Shown in pieces: positions 35,231 through 47,700 of a stretch of 64,000 nucleotides of DNA. The notes under the pieces were generated by a model. It had not been told where the DNA came from. It saw only the letters and a list, made by a program, of their open reading frames with translations, and did no database searches. The stretch's first letter is position 1; each line of letters opens with the position of its first letter. The position numbers and the translations under genes were made by a program. The stretch comes from Thuidium tamariscinum (lineage: Eukaryota > Streptophyta > Bryopsida > Hypnales > Thuidiaceae), in the NCBI GenBank assembly GCA_947034885.2, contig OX344753.2, positions 21,266,001-21,330,000 on the forward strand. The letters are read 5' to 3'.

Positions 35231-35854
35231 CAGCTTTGCCTACTTTCCAAACAAGTAATTAACTAATTTGAAAATTTGATGTACACCACCTGAAAAAAGA
35301 TCTCTTTGAAATTCAACTCTTTGGATAAATAAATAATTGTAATTTTGCCATTGAACCAAAATTGTCTACTTTCTAATAGAACTTCATTTTATATATGAAT
35401 GTCTCACATGGTATCAAATCCTATTTTAGATATCAAGAGTTTGAGAAAACAAACTATTTATACAAGTGTGGTGTAGTGTTTTTCTTTCGGCAATTTAGAG
35501 CAAAATTGCACCAAATTTTTTTTGCCTAGCACTACACCTATAGAAAATAAACAGTAATTTTTTTGATGAAATTACCAATAAATTTCAAATTTTTTAATCT
35601 ATTGGATGAAATTTCCAAATAATGGATGAAAATAGGATGACATATATGTATTATGTGCTAATATGATATTTTCTATCTAATATATGGATGAATGTTGAAA
35701 TTTGGAGCACCACAATAAAATGAAGTATTGCCACTTTGACACTTCACAAGAAATGAAAAAAACCATTGGTGTAGTGGTAGGAGGTAAAACAATCCATGTG
35801 GAATATGTACTTTAGAATTTGTAAGAGCTCAACCACTCATAGTCAAATAAAAAA
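35231..35854. other. Gene-free AT-rich stretch
   Basis: No gene, RNA gene or repeat boundary recognised. Confidence 0.35.
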
Positions 35855-36240
35855 GAAAGAATTGTGTTCAAAATAGAATTTTAGACTTCATTTAGGCATA
35901 GAAGATTAATTTTTTCAAAGAAATTTGAAATAATTTTTTTTATTAAATCAAGCTAAATTTCATCTCCAAGAATTTATTTGAGATTTGAAGCCTCCATTAA
36001 AAAGTTATAGACAAAGTTCATAGAGGGGTTGGAAGGAACATTTTCTTTGACATTTTCAAACATCTTCTATGAACTTTATCCATAAATTTTTATTGGAGCA
36101 TTCAAATCTCAAATGGATTTTTGAAGATGAAATGTAGCTTGCTTTAATAACCTTTTACAGTTCAATTTTAAAAAAAAGAAGTTATTCTACTATGCCTAAA
36201 TGACTTTTGAAATTCTACTTCTAACACAATTTTTATATCT
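35855..36240. repeat. Long inverted repeat, arms about 170 bp
   Basis: AATTGTGTTC, CATTTAGGCATAGAAG, TTCATCTCCAAGAA, TTTGAGATTTGAAG and AAAGTTCATAGA on the left recur inverted on the right (TCTATGAACTTT, TTCAAATCTCAAA, TTGAAGATGAAAT, CTATGCCTAAATG, AACACAATT). Spacer is about 35 bp. No end motif or target duplication could be fixed. Confidence 0.72.
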
Positions 36241-37240
36241 TGATAATGACTAATCAAGCTCTCAGCTTCAAATTATTCCATATCCTTTGACAATTCATGA
36301 TGGAAAATAAATTTTACTATAAAAATGATGTCTCTTCTCTTCATTAGCATAGAATGTATATGAAGTAATTCCTTTACTTTGTCATCAAAATTTTTGTGGA
36401 TAGTAGATGGTCAAATATGGATTGGTATTTTGATTCAAAGGTTTTCCAATGAATTTTCTAATTACTTGACAAATTATTTTTATAGTTGTTTTAGGATTCA
36501 ACTAATTGCTCCCAAAATTTCTAAAAAATTTCACTAGTGGATTTTTGAAATCAATTAAAAGGCAAAGTTGCCGTATACCTATTGTATGTGGATGCATTTA
36601 GTTTTTTTTTCTACTTGCTAGAATTGGCCAAACTTCTAGAAGTTTTCCAAAGCTCCTTATGGAAGTACACACTCAATTTGCCAAGGTGGGAATCATAATA
36701 GTTTGCTAGTATAAATCTGGGATGGCAATCCATTTCCAACCAATTAAAAATTAGAGAGATTTGTTGGATGGGTGTGTTGAAGGAAAAGATATCTCTATAC
36801 AAGGAGATTGAATTCAAAAATATTTTGATTTTTTTTTGCATTTTTTTCATCAAAAACAAAAGTATTGTGAATTATTTTCACAAAGATTCTATAAAACCTA
36901 TTCTTGTTATATAGGTAACTCTATTTCCAATCATCGGCTCAATTCAAAATCAATGAAAGTTAAAAATGTTTCTTTCAATGTATATATCGTCAACATTCTT
37001 TGCATTCAATATAGTTTTACAATTCTAGAACATTTTTGTTACTCCAACTAGTTAAGTTCTATATGAGTTGTACTATAAATAAGAAGGGATTGGAAATAGA
37101 GTGGCCTTAATTGTGAAAATGGAGTGGTGGTTGAGAAAAGGTTTCCTACTTTACAAGGAGAAGTATTTGAAATGTGTGGGGAGGAGAAATTTTCGACTTC
37201 CGGAAACTAAATTTTAAACATTAAACTTGAACTTTTGGGT
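36241..37240. other. Gene-free AT-rich stretch
   Basis: No gene recognised. A 15-bp inverted pair ACTCTATTTCCAATC occurs at about 36917 and, inverted, at about 37090. Composition shifts to higher GC from about 37.37 kb. Confidence 0.35.
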
Positions 37241-38710
37241 GTGCTTTAAGTCAAAGCAACACCTAAAAAATAGATATTGTTTCTACCTTCCGACAAAAGC
37301 CCAATGAGCACCATAGAAAAAGCTACTCCTTGTGAAAAAAATGTAAACTCTCCCTCCTCACATGAAAGTGTAAACATCATGATGGGAATCGGCCCACGCC
37401 GTCCATTCGGATTCCGAAAAACTTGAAATTGGTGTTCCAATTCCGTTTAGGGTCCACATGGACGGAAGTCGCTGAAGTCAGCCTAAGGTGCTGCTGCTCC
37501 CTTCCGTTTTGTCACCCAACCAAGGAGTGAGCAGCACTTGGCTTCTAGAAGTCCAGGCAAGCTTGAGCGCAAGCTTCCTCCAATTGCAAGCAGACACACT
37601 CCCAAAGTCACGCCCAGGCACAACCGAAACCGGAAGTAAGCTTAACCTTCGCTGAACGTGCGCGGCCAGGAAGTCGTCACCTCCAACTCGAGCTCCCACG
37701 CTGCTCTCCGTCTGTAGCAAGAGTCTGGAACCCGAGCCTTCCACCTTACTGTAGACGGAGTGTGGAACTCGAGCCCTGTGGCCCCACCTCCCTGGAACCT
37801 TCCATGGTCGGAATCCCATACTATAGAAACATCCATCCATCCGTCTACGCCAGCGAAATTATATAAGTTACTTGTTACCGCAGTGGCTTTCCTAGCTAGC
37901 GGCGACGTTCGTGATCGGCTGCACGCTTCAGAGCCTGCAGCAAGTGAACTTGAGCGGGCAGACAGTCAGAAGCACAAGCCGTCCGTACGCCTTTCCTGCT
38001 ACTGTAATTAACCTGCACTTTGTGCACTTTCCCCGCGATCGCGTGCCAGTTGGGTTCACAACAGGATCGATCGAGTTGCTTGGTCGATCTAGTCTCGGTC
38101 CTGGCCTGCTGCTGACTTAATTAGCTGCTGCCCTCATTGCATAGTCAATTCAAGTCGGGATGCAGTGATCGTATATGAGTTGGAGTTCTAGCTTGCTTGC
38201 CTGCATATATGCAATACGTGCAGCAGAGACGGATGTACGTAGGATAGGATATAAACCGTGGATCGACTCGAGTTGAACTTAGGAACGAAGACATGGTCTC
38301 GGGCAATTAAGCGCTCGAGCGCTTCAATTGTTTGCTTGTTGTCACTGTTGGACACTGTGTTCACTTCCTTCATTCCGTACGTTAGTTTGTAGCGTGTGCC
38401 GTGACTTGAATAGGCCAAAGAATGGAGCTAGATTGGAGTATGAGAGGCGTTGGATAATATCATGGAGGGAGAAACTCGAGCGGATAGCACGAGGCGGCTG
38501 GAATTGGTCGATGAGGGTGGTGGTGGTGGTAGTGGTACATTGATGAGTAGTAATTGAGAGAGATAGAGAGGGCAAGGGAGAGCGAGTTGAATTGAGAAGT
38601 GCTTTTGTGGGTGCGTGAATTGAGAATTTGTGGTTTTGTGAGTTGGGGTTTTAGTTTTGTTTGGGGTGTGGTGCACTGTGGGAATTTGAGGCACCCGGTG
38701 AGGTGATTCC
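37241..38710 (+). promoter_or_regulatory. 5' flank and leader of the ABCG transporter gene
   Basis: GC-rich compared with the repeat region to the left. TATATAA at 37860-37866 is a candidate TATA box, which would place transcription start near 37.9 kb and leave an approximately 0.8-kb leader that may itself be spliced. A palindrome lies at 38309-38324, a GGT/GTG run at 38515-38535 and a purine-rich GAGA tract at 38549-38584 near the start codon. Open frames on both strands here overlap each other and resemble no family. Confidence 0.4.
38309..38324. promoter_or_regulatory. 16-bp perfect palindrome in the ABCG 5' flank
   Basis: AAGCGCTCGAGCGCTT is its own reverse complement, and CAATT / AATTG extend it to about 27 bp with one extra base. 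It could be a dimeric transcription-factor site; no factor is implied by the sequence. Confidence 0.45.
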
Positions 38711-41700
38711 ATGGCGTCGGAGAATTCCAAGCCACCCCCGGGGGATGCTCCCCCCGCCGGGTACTCGGACGCGATGCAGTGGATCGTCGGTTCTAACGGT
38801 TCCCGTCGACTCTCTCAGAGCGGTTCCCGTCGACTTTCCCAGAGCGGTTCCCGTCGCAGCGTGAGTCAAGGAATTCGCAGCTTGAGCACCAATGTGGGCG
38901 GGACGTGGGGGCTCTTCGGCACGGCAGATAACCCTTTGGAGAGGGCGTCGCTCGCCCGCCAGGACGACGCCATGGACGACGAGGAGGCGCTCAAATGGGC
39001 CGCCATCGAGCGACTGCCCACGTACGACCGAGTGCGCACCAGCGTGTTCCACAAAGCTACCGGGAGTGTGAGGCAGGTGGACGTGCGGGAACTGACTCCG
39101 TTGGAAACCAGCGAGCTGCTCAACAAGCTCATGCAGGAAACGCAGGATGAAAACAACCTCCTCATGATGAAAATGAGAAAGAGATTGGACAAGTAAGTTC
39201 GGCCGGCATGGCGCTCATCTCCACTCCAATCCTCGAGACGCGTAGTTCCTACTAGTCTAACATTTTGATTTGCTATGCTTTGTTAGGCTTCTACGTCCAT
39301 GTCCATGCGGTTCTTACTGGTCTTCCACTTCGATTTACTGAGTCTGCTTTGATAGTCTTCTATTCCCCATGTCTGCTTTGAGTCTTGCTTGTCTTACTCT
39401 GTAATTCGCTATCTCTGATGTGGCTTGCTCTTTTCTGACACTAGAGAGAAAAGGACTGCACTTTGATGAGATTCAGGCTGTTTGCATCTCTTCTCGAGTA
39501 GTGCAGTGGGCAATGAACAGGGTCTCCTTATATTGGTTTCCCCAAAGTTTCCCTTGGTTATAGAATTAATGTGTCATGGGCGTTTTGGTAATGCTCGCAC
39601 AAACCACGCAGTCTGCTCATCGAGGTTGTTCTCAGCAATTTTTGTGCGAATTGGTCTTCTGCTGCACTAAAATTGCCGAACGGACTTCAGTTATGGCGCT
39701 AGTTCCGAGAATTGAGCAGCGACCTAGCTGCTTTCGCTACAAGAATCGTCCTGACAGGGCAGGTCGATGTGTGTTGCAGCGTTGGAATTCAGTTGCCCAA
39801 AATTGAAGTGCGCTATGAAAACCTTTCCGTGGAGGCGGATTGTTACGTTGGAAACCGAGCTCTGCCATCCCTTCCGAATGTTACCCGGAACTTTCTCGAG
39901 GTACAGTCATCACCACCATCATACTCGTATTCATCCGAAACACAAAAGTCATGATGGGAAACTGGTCGAACAGGATCATATACAACGTCGTATACAGGAA
40001 ACTTGTGAGGCTTCAGGTTTACAGAGACGCCGCCAATTGCTTTAAGCAAGCGCAATTTGTGTCTGTAATGATCAAGATTACATATCTCTGCCACTTTGTT
40101 CTGACCATGGTTGTCGCTTTGCAGAGTCTTTTGGACAAATTTCATCTTACGATATCCAAGAAGGCGAAGCTGTCCATCCTGGAGAATGTCAGTGGTGTAG
40201 TCAAGCCCGGCAGGTTGGCACTCCAAGTCTAGCAAACTCATCTAGACCGATATCTTGAATCACCTAGAATCAGCACTTGTGCTTGGTGAATTAATCAGGA
40301 TAATCATTAGAGTTACCTTCTGAAGATTCAAGATGCCTGAAATGGGTTCTCATGCAGTTTTGATTTCGTGGACTTTCTTGTATTAAGTATTAAAATAAAT
40401 AAATTTGAACAGTATGTGCGACGTTCGTCACTGGTTGAGATGATACAAAATCTGACCCCCCGTTTTTGTGGTGACACTCAGGATGACGTTGTTACTGGGG
40501 CCACCTGGCTCGGGAAAGACGACGCTGCTGTTGGCGCTGGCAGGAAGGCTGGAGACGAACTTGCGAGTAAAAGGGAGTGTGACGCTGAATGGACACACTT
40601 CTAAGGAGTTTGTGCCGCAAAAGACCGCCGCCTACATCAGCCAACGTGACCTTCACGTCGGTGAAATGACTGTCCGTGAAACGCTCGACTTTTCGGCCAG
40701 GTGCCAGGGCACGGGCACCCGCTACGGTGAGTTCCACTGCACCGTCAGTAAAGTTCTGAATAAGAGATTCACTCCGTATATTTCAATGGCGTCAAAGTGC
40801 CAGTGCCGACTTACTTCAAATGTGTCGGTAGAAAGAAGGAGCCTGAAATCTAAAAGTCCATAGCAACAGCTGGTGATCGTCACTGCATCTGTTGGCTTTC
40901 AGTAACTTGGTGCAAGTCCTCTTTTGCTCCTTTCTTGCTTGTTAGTGGAGTGGAGTCGACAACTCTCCCAGATGAGGGAGAATTAATCAATTTCTCTTCT
41001 TGTATTCCCAACTTTAGTGACAGCATTTCCATTAATTTGGGAAATTTCTGTCGAATTGGCAAGGATTTGTACAATTGTGCGAGACTTCAATCTGAACTCA
41101 TATCTGTGCTCGGAAAGCCTCAATTTTGATCTATTCAGAAAAGTTCCAATTTCATTGAATTGCCTTACATGCAGATTTATATGAATTTGTTAGGACCCCC
41201 CGGGCAAGATTGCCTGTAGGTTGTGCCATAGATCGGTTAACTTGTCTTGAGTCTTACTTGATTCTTCCTTTTTCAGAGCTTTTGGAGGAGGTAACTCGGA
41301 GGGAAAAGGAGGCTGGAATCTACCCTGACGCAGATGTAGATGCGTTCATGAAGGTCGATTGGCTTCACTTACTTTTCTTAGATCACCCCCCTCCTTATCC
41401 AAGTCCTGTTTTTTATTGTTTTCATTGCTTTCTTTGCTTTTTTTGAAATAAAATGAGGGGACTTTCATTTGAAGAAAGAGAATCAAAGAACAAGCCCACC
41501 TCATCCACCACAGTGGCCAAGGGCCGTATTTTAGTTTTGGGGTACGGTCAAGGTCAAGAAATTACGTGTGTTTCCCAACTCACCTGACTTTAGAGTTTGT
41601 GTGTTCATACAGATGGCGACAATACAAGAGAACGAGCAGAGCGTTGGCACGGACTACACGTTAAGGGTGAGCCTCTAAATCTGCACAATCGATTCTGTTT

Positions 41701-44700
41701 AATTTTCTGTTGCAATCCACCATAGTGGAAACAAGCAACATTACTTCTACTGAATTCATTCCACATGCCATGGATAACCACTAAAAGTTCTTCCTAAACC
41801 ACCCCATTAAATTATGACCAGCCAAGTAACAAGTATCCACAAGAATGATACTTGCTTCTTCAATTGCCAAGTCATTTTTTCGTAAGTTCCTTTGAGTGGC
41901 AACCACTTGCTCTAACAGACCATTCAATGACACTTCATTCCATTTCCTCTAGTTTTCTTCTAATGCGGGAAGTCTCAGTCTAAAAATTTATGCCAACTTT
42001 GTTCCTCGATGATTTGCACATCCATTGCAAGAGCAGTTCTCACTGAATGCTTTTCTTGTAGATACTGGGACTAGATGTGTGCGCTGACACAATGGTGGGA
42101 GACGAGATGCGCCGAGGGATTTCAGGTGGTCAAAAAAAACGAGTGACCACAGGTAAGAGCAAGCTCTCAAGCAATGATTATGTTAATCATGATATTTCAA
42201 TCATGGAAATTAGCACTGATCGCACATAGAACAAATTTCGATTAGGGTAATAAACTAGCTCTTAAAATTGTATCCGTGGACTCCGTGCAGGTGAGATGAT
42301 AGTCGGTCCCTGCACAGCTCTCTTCATGGACGAAATCTCGACTGGTCTCGACAGCTCCACCACATTCTCCATCGTGAAGTCCATGGGCCAGTTTTCCCGA
42401 GTAATGGACAGCACGGTGGTCATCTCGCTTCTGCAGCCCGCTCCCGAGACTTTCGACTTGTTCGACGACGTGATCCTGCTGTCGGAGGGACAATGTGTGT
42501 ACCACGGTCCCCGCGAACAGGTGATGAACTTCTTCAGGTCCTGCGGCTTCAAGTGCCCGGAGCGCAAAGGCATCGCTGATTTCCTCCAAGAGGTGACCTC
42601 GCTCAAAGACCAGGAGCAGTACTGGTCGGACACCTACTGGCCGTATCGGTACGTGTCTGTGCGTGAGTTCGCGGAACGGTTCAAGAGATTCGAAGTTGGG
42701 GATCAAATGCTGAGAGAATTGGAGGTTCCGTTCCCGAAGGACAGGAGCCACCCCGCGTCTTTGTGTAAGGAGAAATATTCTGGCACGAATATGGAGCTTT
42801 TCAAAGCCGTCTATGCGAAGGAGTATCTGCTCTTCAGACGCAACTCCTTCATCACCGTCTTCAAAGCCGCCCAGGTAACAGAGGCCCCCTGACTCACGTC
42901 ATTCCTAATCTCGAATGCAAACCGAGATAGAAATACCATATCGTTGAAGAATTGAACAACTGCATAACAAACAAAGGATAGGGATGTTGTTTCAACCTTA
43001 GCTCTTGGAAACTAGGTTGAAACAACTTCCCCATATTGTAGTTTATTCCATTGTTGCAATGGTAGGTTTAGGGAACTGGGAATGGCAATGCAGTAGACAT
43101 ACTCTGCTGGCTAGGGTTGCTTTGTCGAAACAGGAATTAGTTGTAAATATTATTAGCTTAGTGGCAACTTGGGAGTAGGCACTAAATACATCAATGGAAG
43201 CCATCAATGGTGAATAAGTGAGTTTATTGTCTACTCCCAATTTGTTTACGTACGCATTCACCTCATTAAAAATTTCAAGGAGAATCGCCCTGAGTAAGCA
43301 ATACACTGGCTCTCTCTGTCTGTCTGTCTGTCTGTCTATCTTTCTGCTGATCATAATTATCTTTCCCTGTCTTTGCAGGTGTTTATATCAGCGTTCATCT
43401 CCATGACGGTGTTCTTCCGCACGAGACTCAAGCACGAGACCATCGACGATGCCACCGTCTACTTGAGTGCCGCGTTCTACGCGGTCGTTAGCATCATGTT
43501 CGGCGGCTTCGGCGAGCTCGCCATGACAATCGCCCGTCTGCCGGTGCTCGTCAAGCACCGAGACTTTCTTTTTTTTCCTGCGTGGACGTACTCGCTGTCT
43601 GCCGTGGTGTTGTCCATCCCGTCATCCTTTCTGGAGGCTGTGTTGTGGGTGAGCATGACGTACTACGTGACGGGATACGCTCCGGAAGCCAGCCGGTTTT
43701 TCAAACAGATGTTCCTCTTGTTCACCGTGGAGCAGATGGCGGGGGGCCTGTTTCGCTTTATCGGTGCAATGTGCAGGTCTGGAATCACTCTTCCCTTACC
43801 ATACAATACATTCGATTCATTTCGAGTATTCAGTGGTCCTGATAGATTTCAGTGTGCATGCCAAAGTGGCAAAGTTTGAACCCCGGTTTGGACTTTCCAT
43901 TAGCATCGAAATTGTGACACTCAAGTCTTGCACAACCTCTAACAATTACGAATGAGGACTAGCGTGGATCTGAGGTTCAGAAAGTGCGTCTGTAAAAGTG
44001 CCAATCTTTGGAAATTTAATTTGCAAAATATAAGGAACAAGACCATTCATATGATTCTTGTGCTGTTTCTAATTGCACCGGTGCTAGGCAGTTTTTTTTA
44101 ATGCTTGTTATCAGTTTTCAACTTGAGACCGATTTGTTTTGATGTCTGTTTTGGCCTTTCTATTGAGACTCGTTGATGTGTGACGCGCACAACGTTTGTG
44201 TGGAATTAATTTCTTACCCGTGGTGCTTTCAGGAATATGATCCTGGCCAACACCGTAGGCTTTCTCGCCCTTATCATCTCCTTCATGTGCGGCGGGTTTC
44301 TCATTGCGAAGCCTGACATTCCTGACTGGTGGATCTGGGCGTACTGGATCTCGCCCATTACTTTCGCGCAGCAGGCTATCAGTGTGAATGAGATGACCAG
44401 CCCCCGCTGGCAACATGTAAGTTTATCACCTGCAATCAATTGGGGTGCCATTTGCAAAATTACTAATAAACTCCATTGTCATTCTGAGGCCCCCAAGACT
44501 CCTTGCTCCTTTTTTCACAATTCGAGGCCCAACTCCCTCGAGATTTTATGGTTTTGCATGATAAAATATGTTCTCTATAATGAAAAGGACCTTGGTAGCG
44601 TTAATTCCCGAATTTTGGGAGCTCAAATAGCATGCTTTGAACCGCCCAAATTGTGATATTCAAGTGCCTTGGAATTAGAGTTTTTGAAACTAGGATTGGT

Positions 44701-47700
44701 GGAGATCTGAGGTTCAAGCTGGGCATACATGCCAAATAGTGATTTCAGTTTCTTGAAATTTTGCAACTGTAACGTAAATGATGAATGATTTTCACAAGTG
44801 TAAGACTTGTGACATATGGGCGGTCAATTCCTTGAGCACTGAATGAAGCCCAGAGTCCAAATCTGCAGCATTCTCTTTAATGGATCATATTGCTTCAATC
44901 TGGTATCCAAATCTCTGATATTAATCAAACCTCTGATACTGAAACTCTGTGGACCTTAATGACAGCTCGCTCCTGGTACCGGTAACATGACTGTGGGCGT
45001 AGCTGCATTGGCGAACCGTGGGCAGTACACCGAGGCCTATTGGTACTGGATCGGCATTGGTGCACTCTGGGGCTTGGCGATACTCTACAACATTGGCTTC
45101 ACCATCGCCCTCGGTTACATGCCTGGTAACATGCCCTATAGACATTCAGCTACCTCCTCGAACCACAACTAACAAGCTTCTTGCATTTCCGAAATTGATG
45201 CAATTGATGCAAATCATATAATTATTCGCACCAACATAAAACCGAAAACGTGCAGATATTCGACGCAGGATTAGAGAGTTAAATGGTTAACACTGCGTTT
45301 AGAGATTATGTTAAATATTTTGTTGAAGTGAGCGAGGTACCAGTTGATGATTGAGATGGCTATGGGGACGTGCAGCGGTGGGAACTCCGCAAGCTGTTCT
45401 GTCGGAGGAGGACCTGGCCCTCAAGGAAGCCGCCAAAGGAGGCTCAGTAGCCGTGGACGAAATTGCTTCGTCGCCGTCCTCTCGGAAATCCTCCCGTTCT
45501 GTATCACGACGATTGACTTCAGGAAAGGCAGCGAAGAAATCTTCTTCTTCGCCCAGAAGCCGCGAACTCGGCCAGCTGAGCCGCAGCCGAAGAACTAGTG
45601 ACAGGAATATGGTGGTGCCCAAGGAACAGAAGGGCATGATCCTTCCTTTCGAGCCTCTGTCCATCTCTTTCGACGACATCAGCTACTTCGTCGACATGCC
45701 CGCTGTGAGTAAATGATCCTCTTAATCATTGCAATTGAATTTGTTATTACTGCTCATCACTTGTTGAATTTTAACCCTGATATTTAAGCGATGCTGCTAA
45801 CACTAAACGCGATTCCAAAGTTGACATTCAACGTTGCAGCTACTAAACGTTTTCCAAAGTGAAAAACGCTAGGTGTTTGCTGAAGTATTGTACATGTCCC
45901 AATGTTTTCTTGTTTGCTGCAAAACTTTTGCTAAAGTCTCTTCCCAAACGTTGCTCTTGAAGCATGCCCTAAAGCATTGCATGTACATCTAAATACGTTC
46001 CTAAACCCTCCAAAATATTCTCGTTGTGGTTTAACCTGTTTGTTTAGGGGATTCATTAGACTCGCAAACTCTGGGGAGCCATGCATTTTATTTTCATACA
46101 ACTATTTCAATGATCGCCAGAGGTTTGAATGTCCTGGTTTCCAAACTTCCTTGGTATCCCCTTTTGCAGGAAATGAAGCAAGAAGGGGTGACGGAGAGCA
46201 AGTTGAAGCTGCTGAGCAACATCACGGGGTCCTTCCGACCAGGCGTGTTGACAGCGTTGGTGGGGGTGAGTGGAGCTGGGAAGACGACGCTCATGGACGT
46301 GCTGGCGGGGCGGAAAACAGGGGGGTACATCGAAGGTGACATCCGCATCTCCGGATATCCCAAAAAGCAGAGCACGTTTGCAAGAATTGCCGGATACTGC
46401 GAACAGAACGACATTCATTCGCCGCAGCTGGATGTGCGAGAATCGCTGGTCTACTCGGCGTGGCTTCGTCTCTCCCCAGATATCTCCGACGAAGACAAAC
46501 TGGTGAGTAGCGCCCCCCTCCCGCGCGGCTCATCCTAAGTGGGAAACATCGTGAGGTGATCACACCTAATAACAGTAGAACACTGTCACAGTTACTGGTC
46601 AGATTTCTGAATTGGTTGGGATTTCTAACCACACTTTCGATCTTGAGGATCACTATGTCTGTGCTCTTGAAATCTCATTGGTAATACTTTAGATTCTTTC
46701 TTTGGTGGGTTTTTGTGCCATTTGAGAAGAATTAGCAAGCATTGCTCCGCCTCTCAACCATGGAGGCTTTGCCGTGCCATCACCCGCGAAACCCAGCTGC
46801 AGTAGTGATCGTCATTCGTGCGGTTCGGTACTGATTGCCGTGATTCCGTGACTGTGCAGCAATTCGTGGACCAAGTGATGGACCTGGTGGAGTTGAACCC
46901 CATCGAGCATGCGTTGGTGGGACTGCCCGGCATCACAGGCCTGTCCACAGAGCAAAGGAAGCGTCTCACCATTGCAGTGGAGCTCGTGGCCAATCCTTCC
47001 ATCATTTTCATGGATGAGCCCACGAGTGGGCTGGATGCTCGTGCCGCAGCTATTGTCATGCGAACTGTGCGAAACACGGTGGACACAGGCAGGACCGTTG
47101 TGTGCACTATCCATCAACCTAGCATCGACATTTTCGAAGCTTTCGATGAGGTATGGACTTCAATTCTTTCTTACCTTATGATGAATTTTACTGGCTCAAA
47201 TCTGAACTCTCAAGGAGAGGACCTAACTTGAAAAGAGAGCACGTAATAAATTAGATGGACAGAGCCTCTAGTTGCTTGTTTTGCTGAGGAACTTGAGATT
47301 GATTCATACCCGTAGCACATTACTGACAAGAAAAGGGCTGTGTGTTAATGTGCAGTTGTTGCTTCTGAAGCGTGGTGGACGCGTTATTTACAATGGACCA
47401 CTGGGGCATAATTCGGATAAGCTCATTGATTACTTCCAGGTATGACAGTGAAGTGATGAATTCCGCTTTTTCACGTGCAAATGGAAGTTTATTAAATTTT
47501 GGTAGATCCTTGTTGGCACGGGCACTTGCACTAGTCGGTGCATTTTTCTCTGAGGGTGGTGGCTAGAGTCTATTTGACACAGAAGGAAAATTATGAAGAT
47601 TACTTAGTTCCCAGATCCTACGGCTGATATGGGAGGGAAGAGTCATGGAGAGTTTGGGAGAGTTTCTCGTTGCAACGGGGTTGCATCAGATTTGAACTTA

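Noticed and set aside
37478-37840. 120-codon minus-strand open frame in the ABCG 5' flank
   Set aside because: It overlaps other open frames in the same GC-rich flank, has no family resemblance and is best explained by composition.
39843-40241. 132-codon minus-strand and 130-codon plus-strand frames over ABCG exons 2-3
   Set aside because: They read through introns and are out of frame with the conserved transporter sequence.
42242-42751. 169-codon minus-strand frame opposite ABCG exon 8
   Set aside because: Antisense shadow of a conserved, GC-rich coding exon.
43311-43341. TCTG run as a possible regulatory site
   Set aside because: Simple microsatellite; part of the polypyrimidine stretch of an intron.
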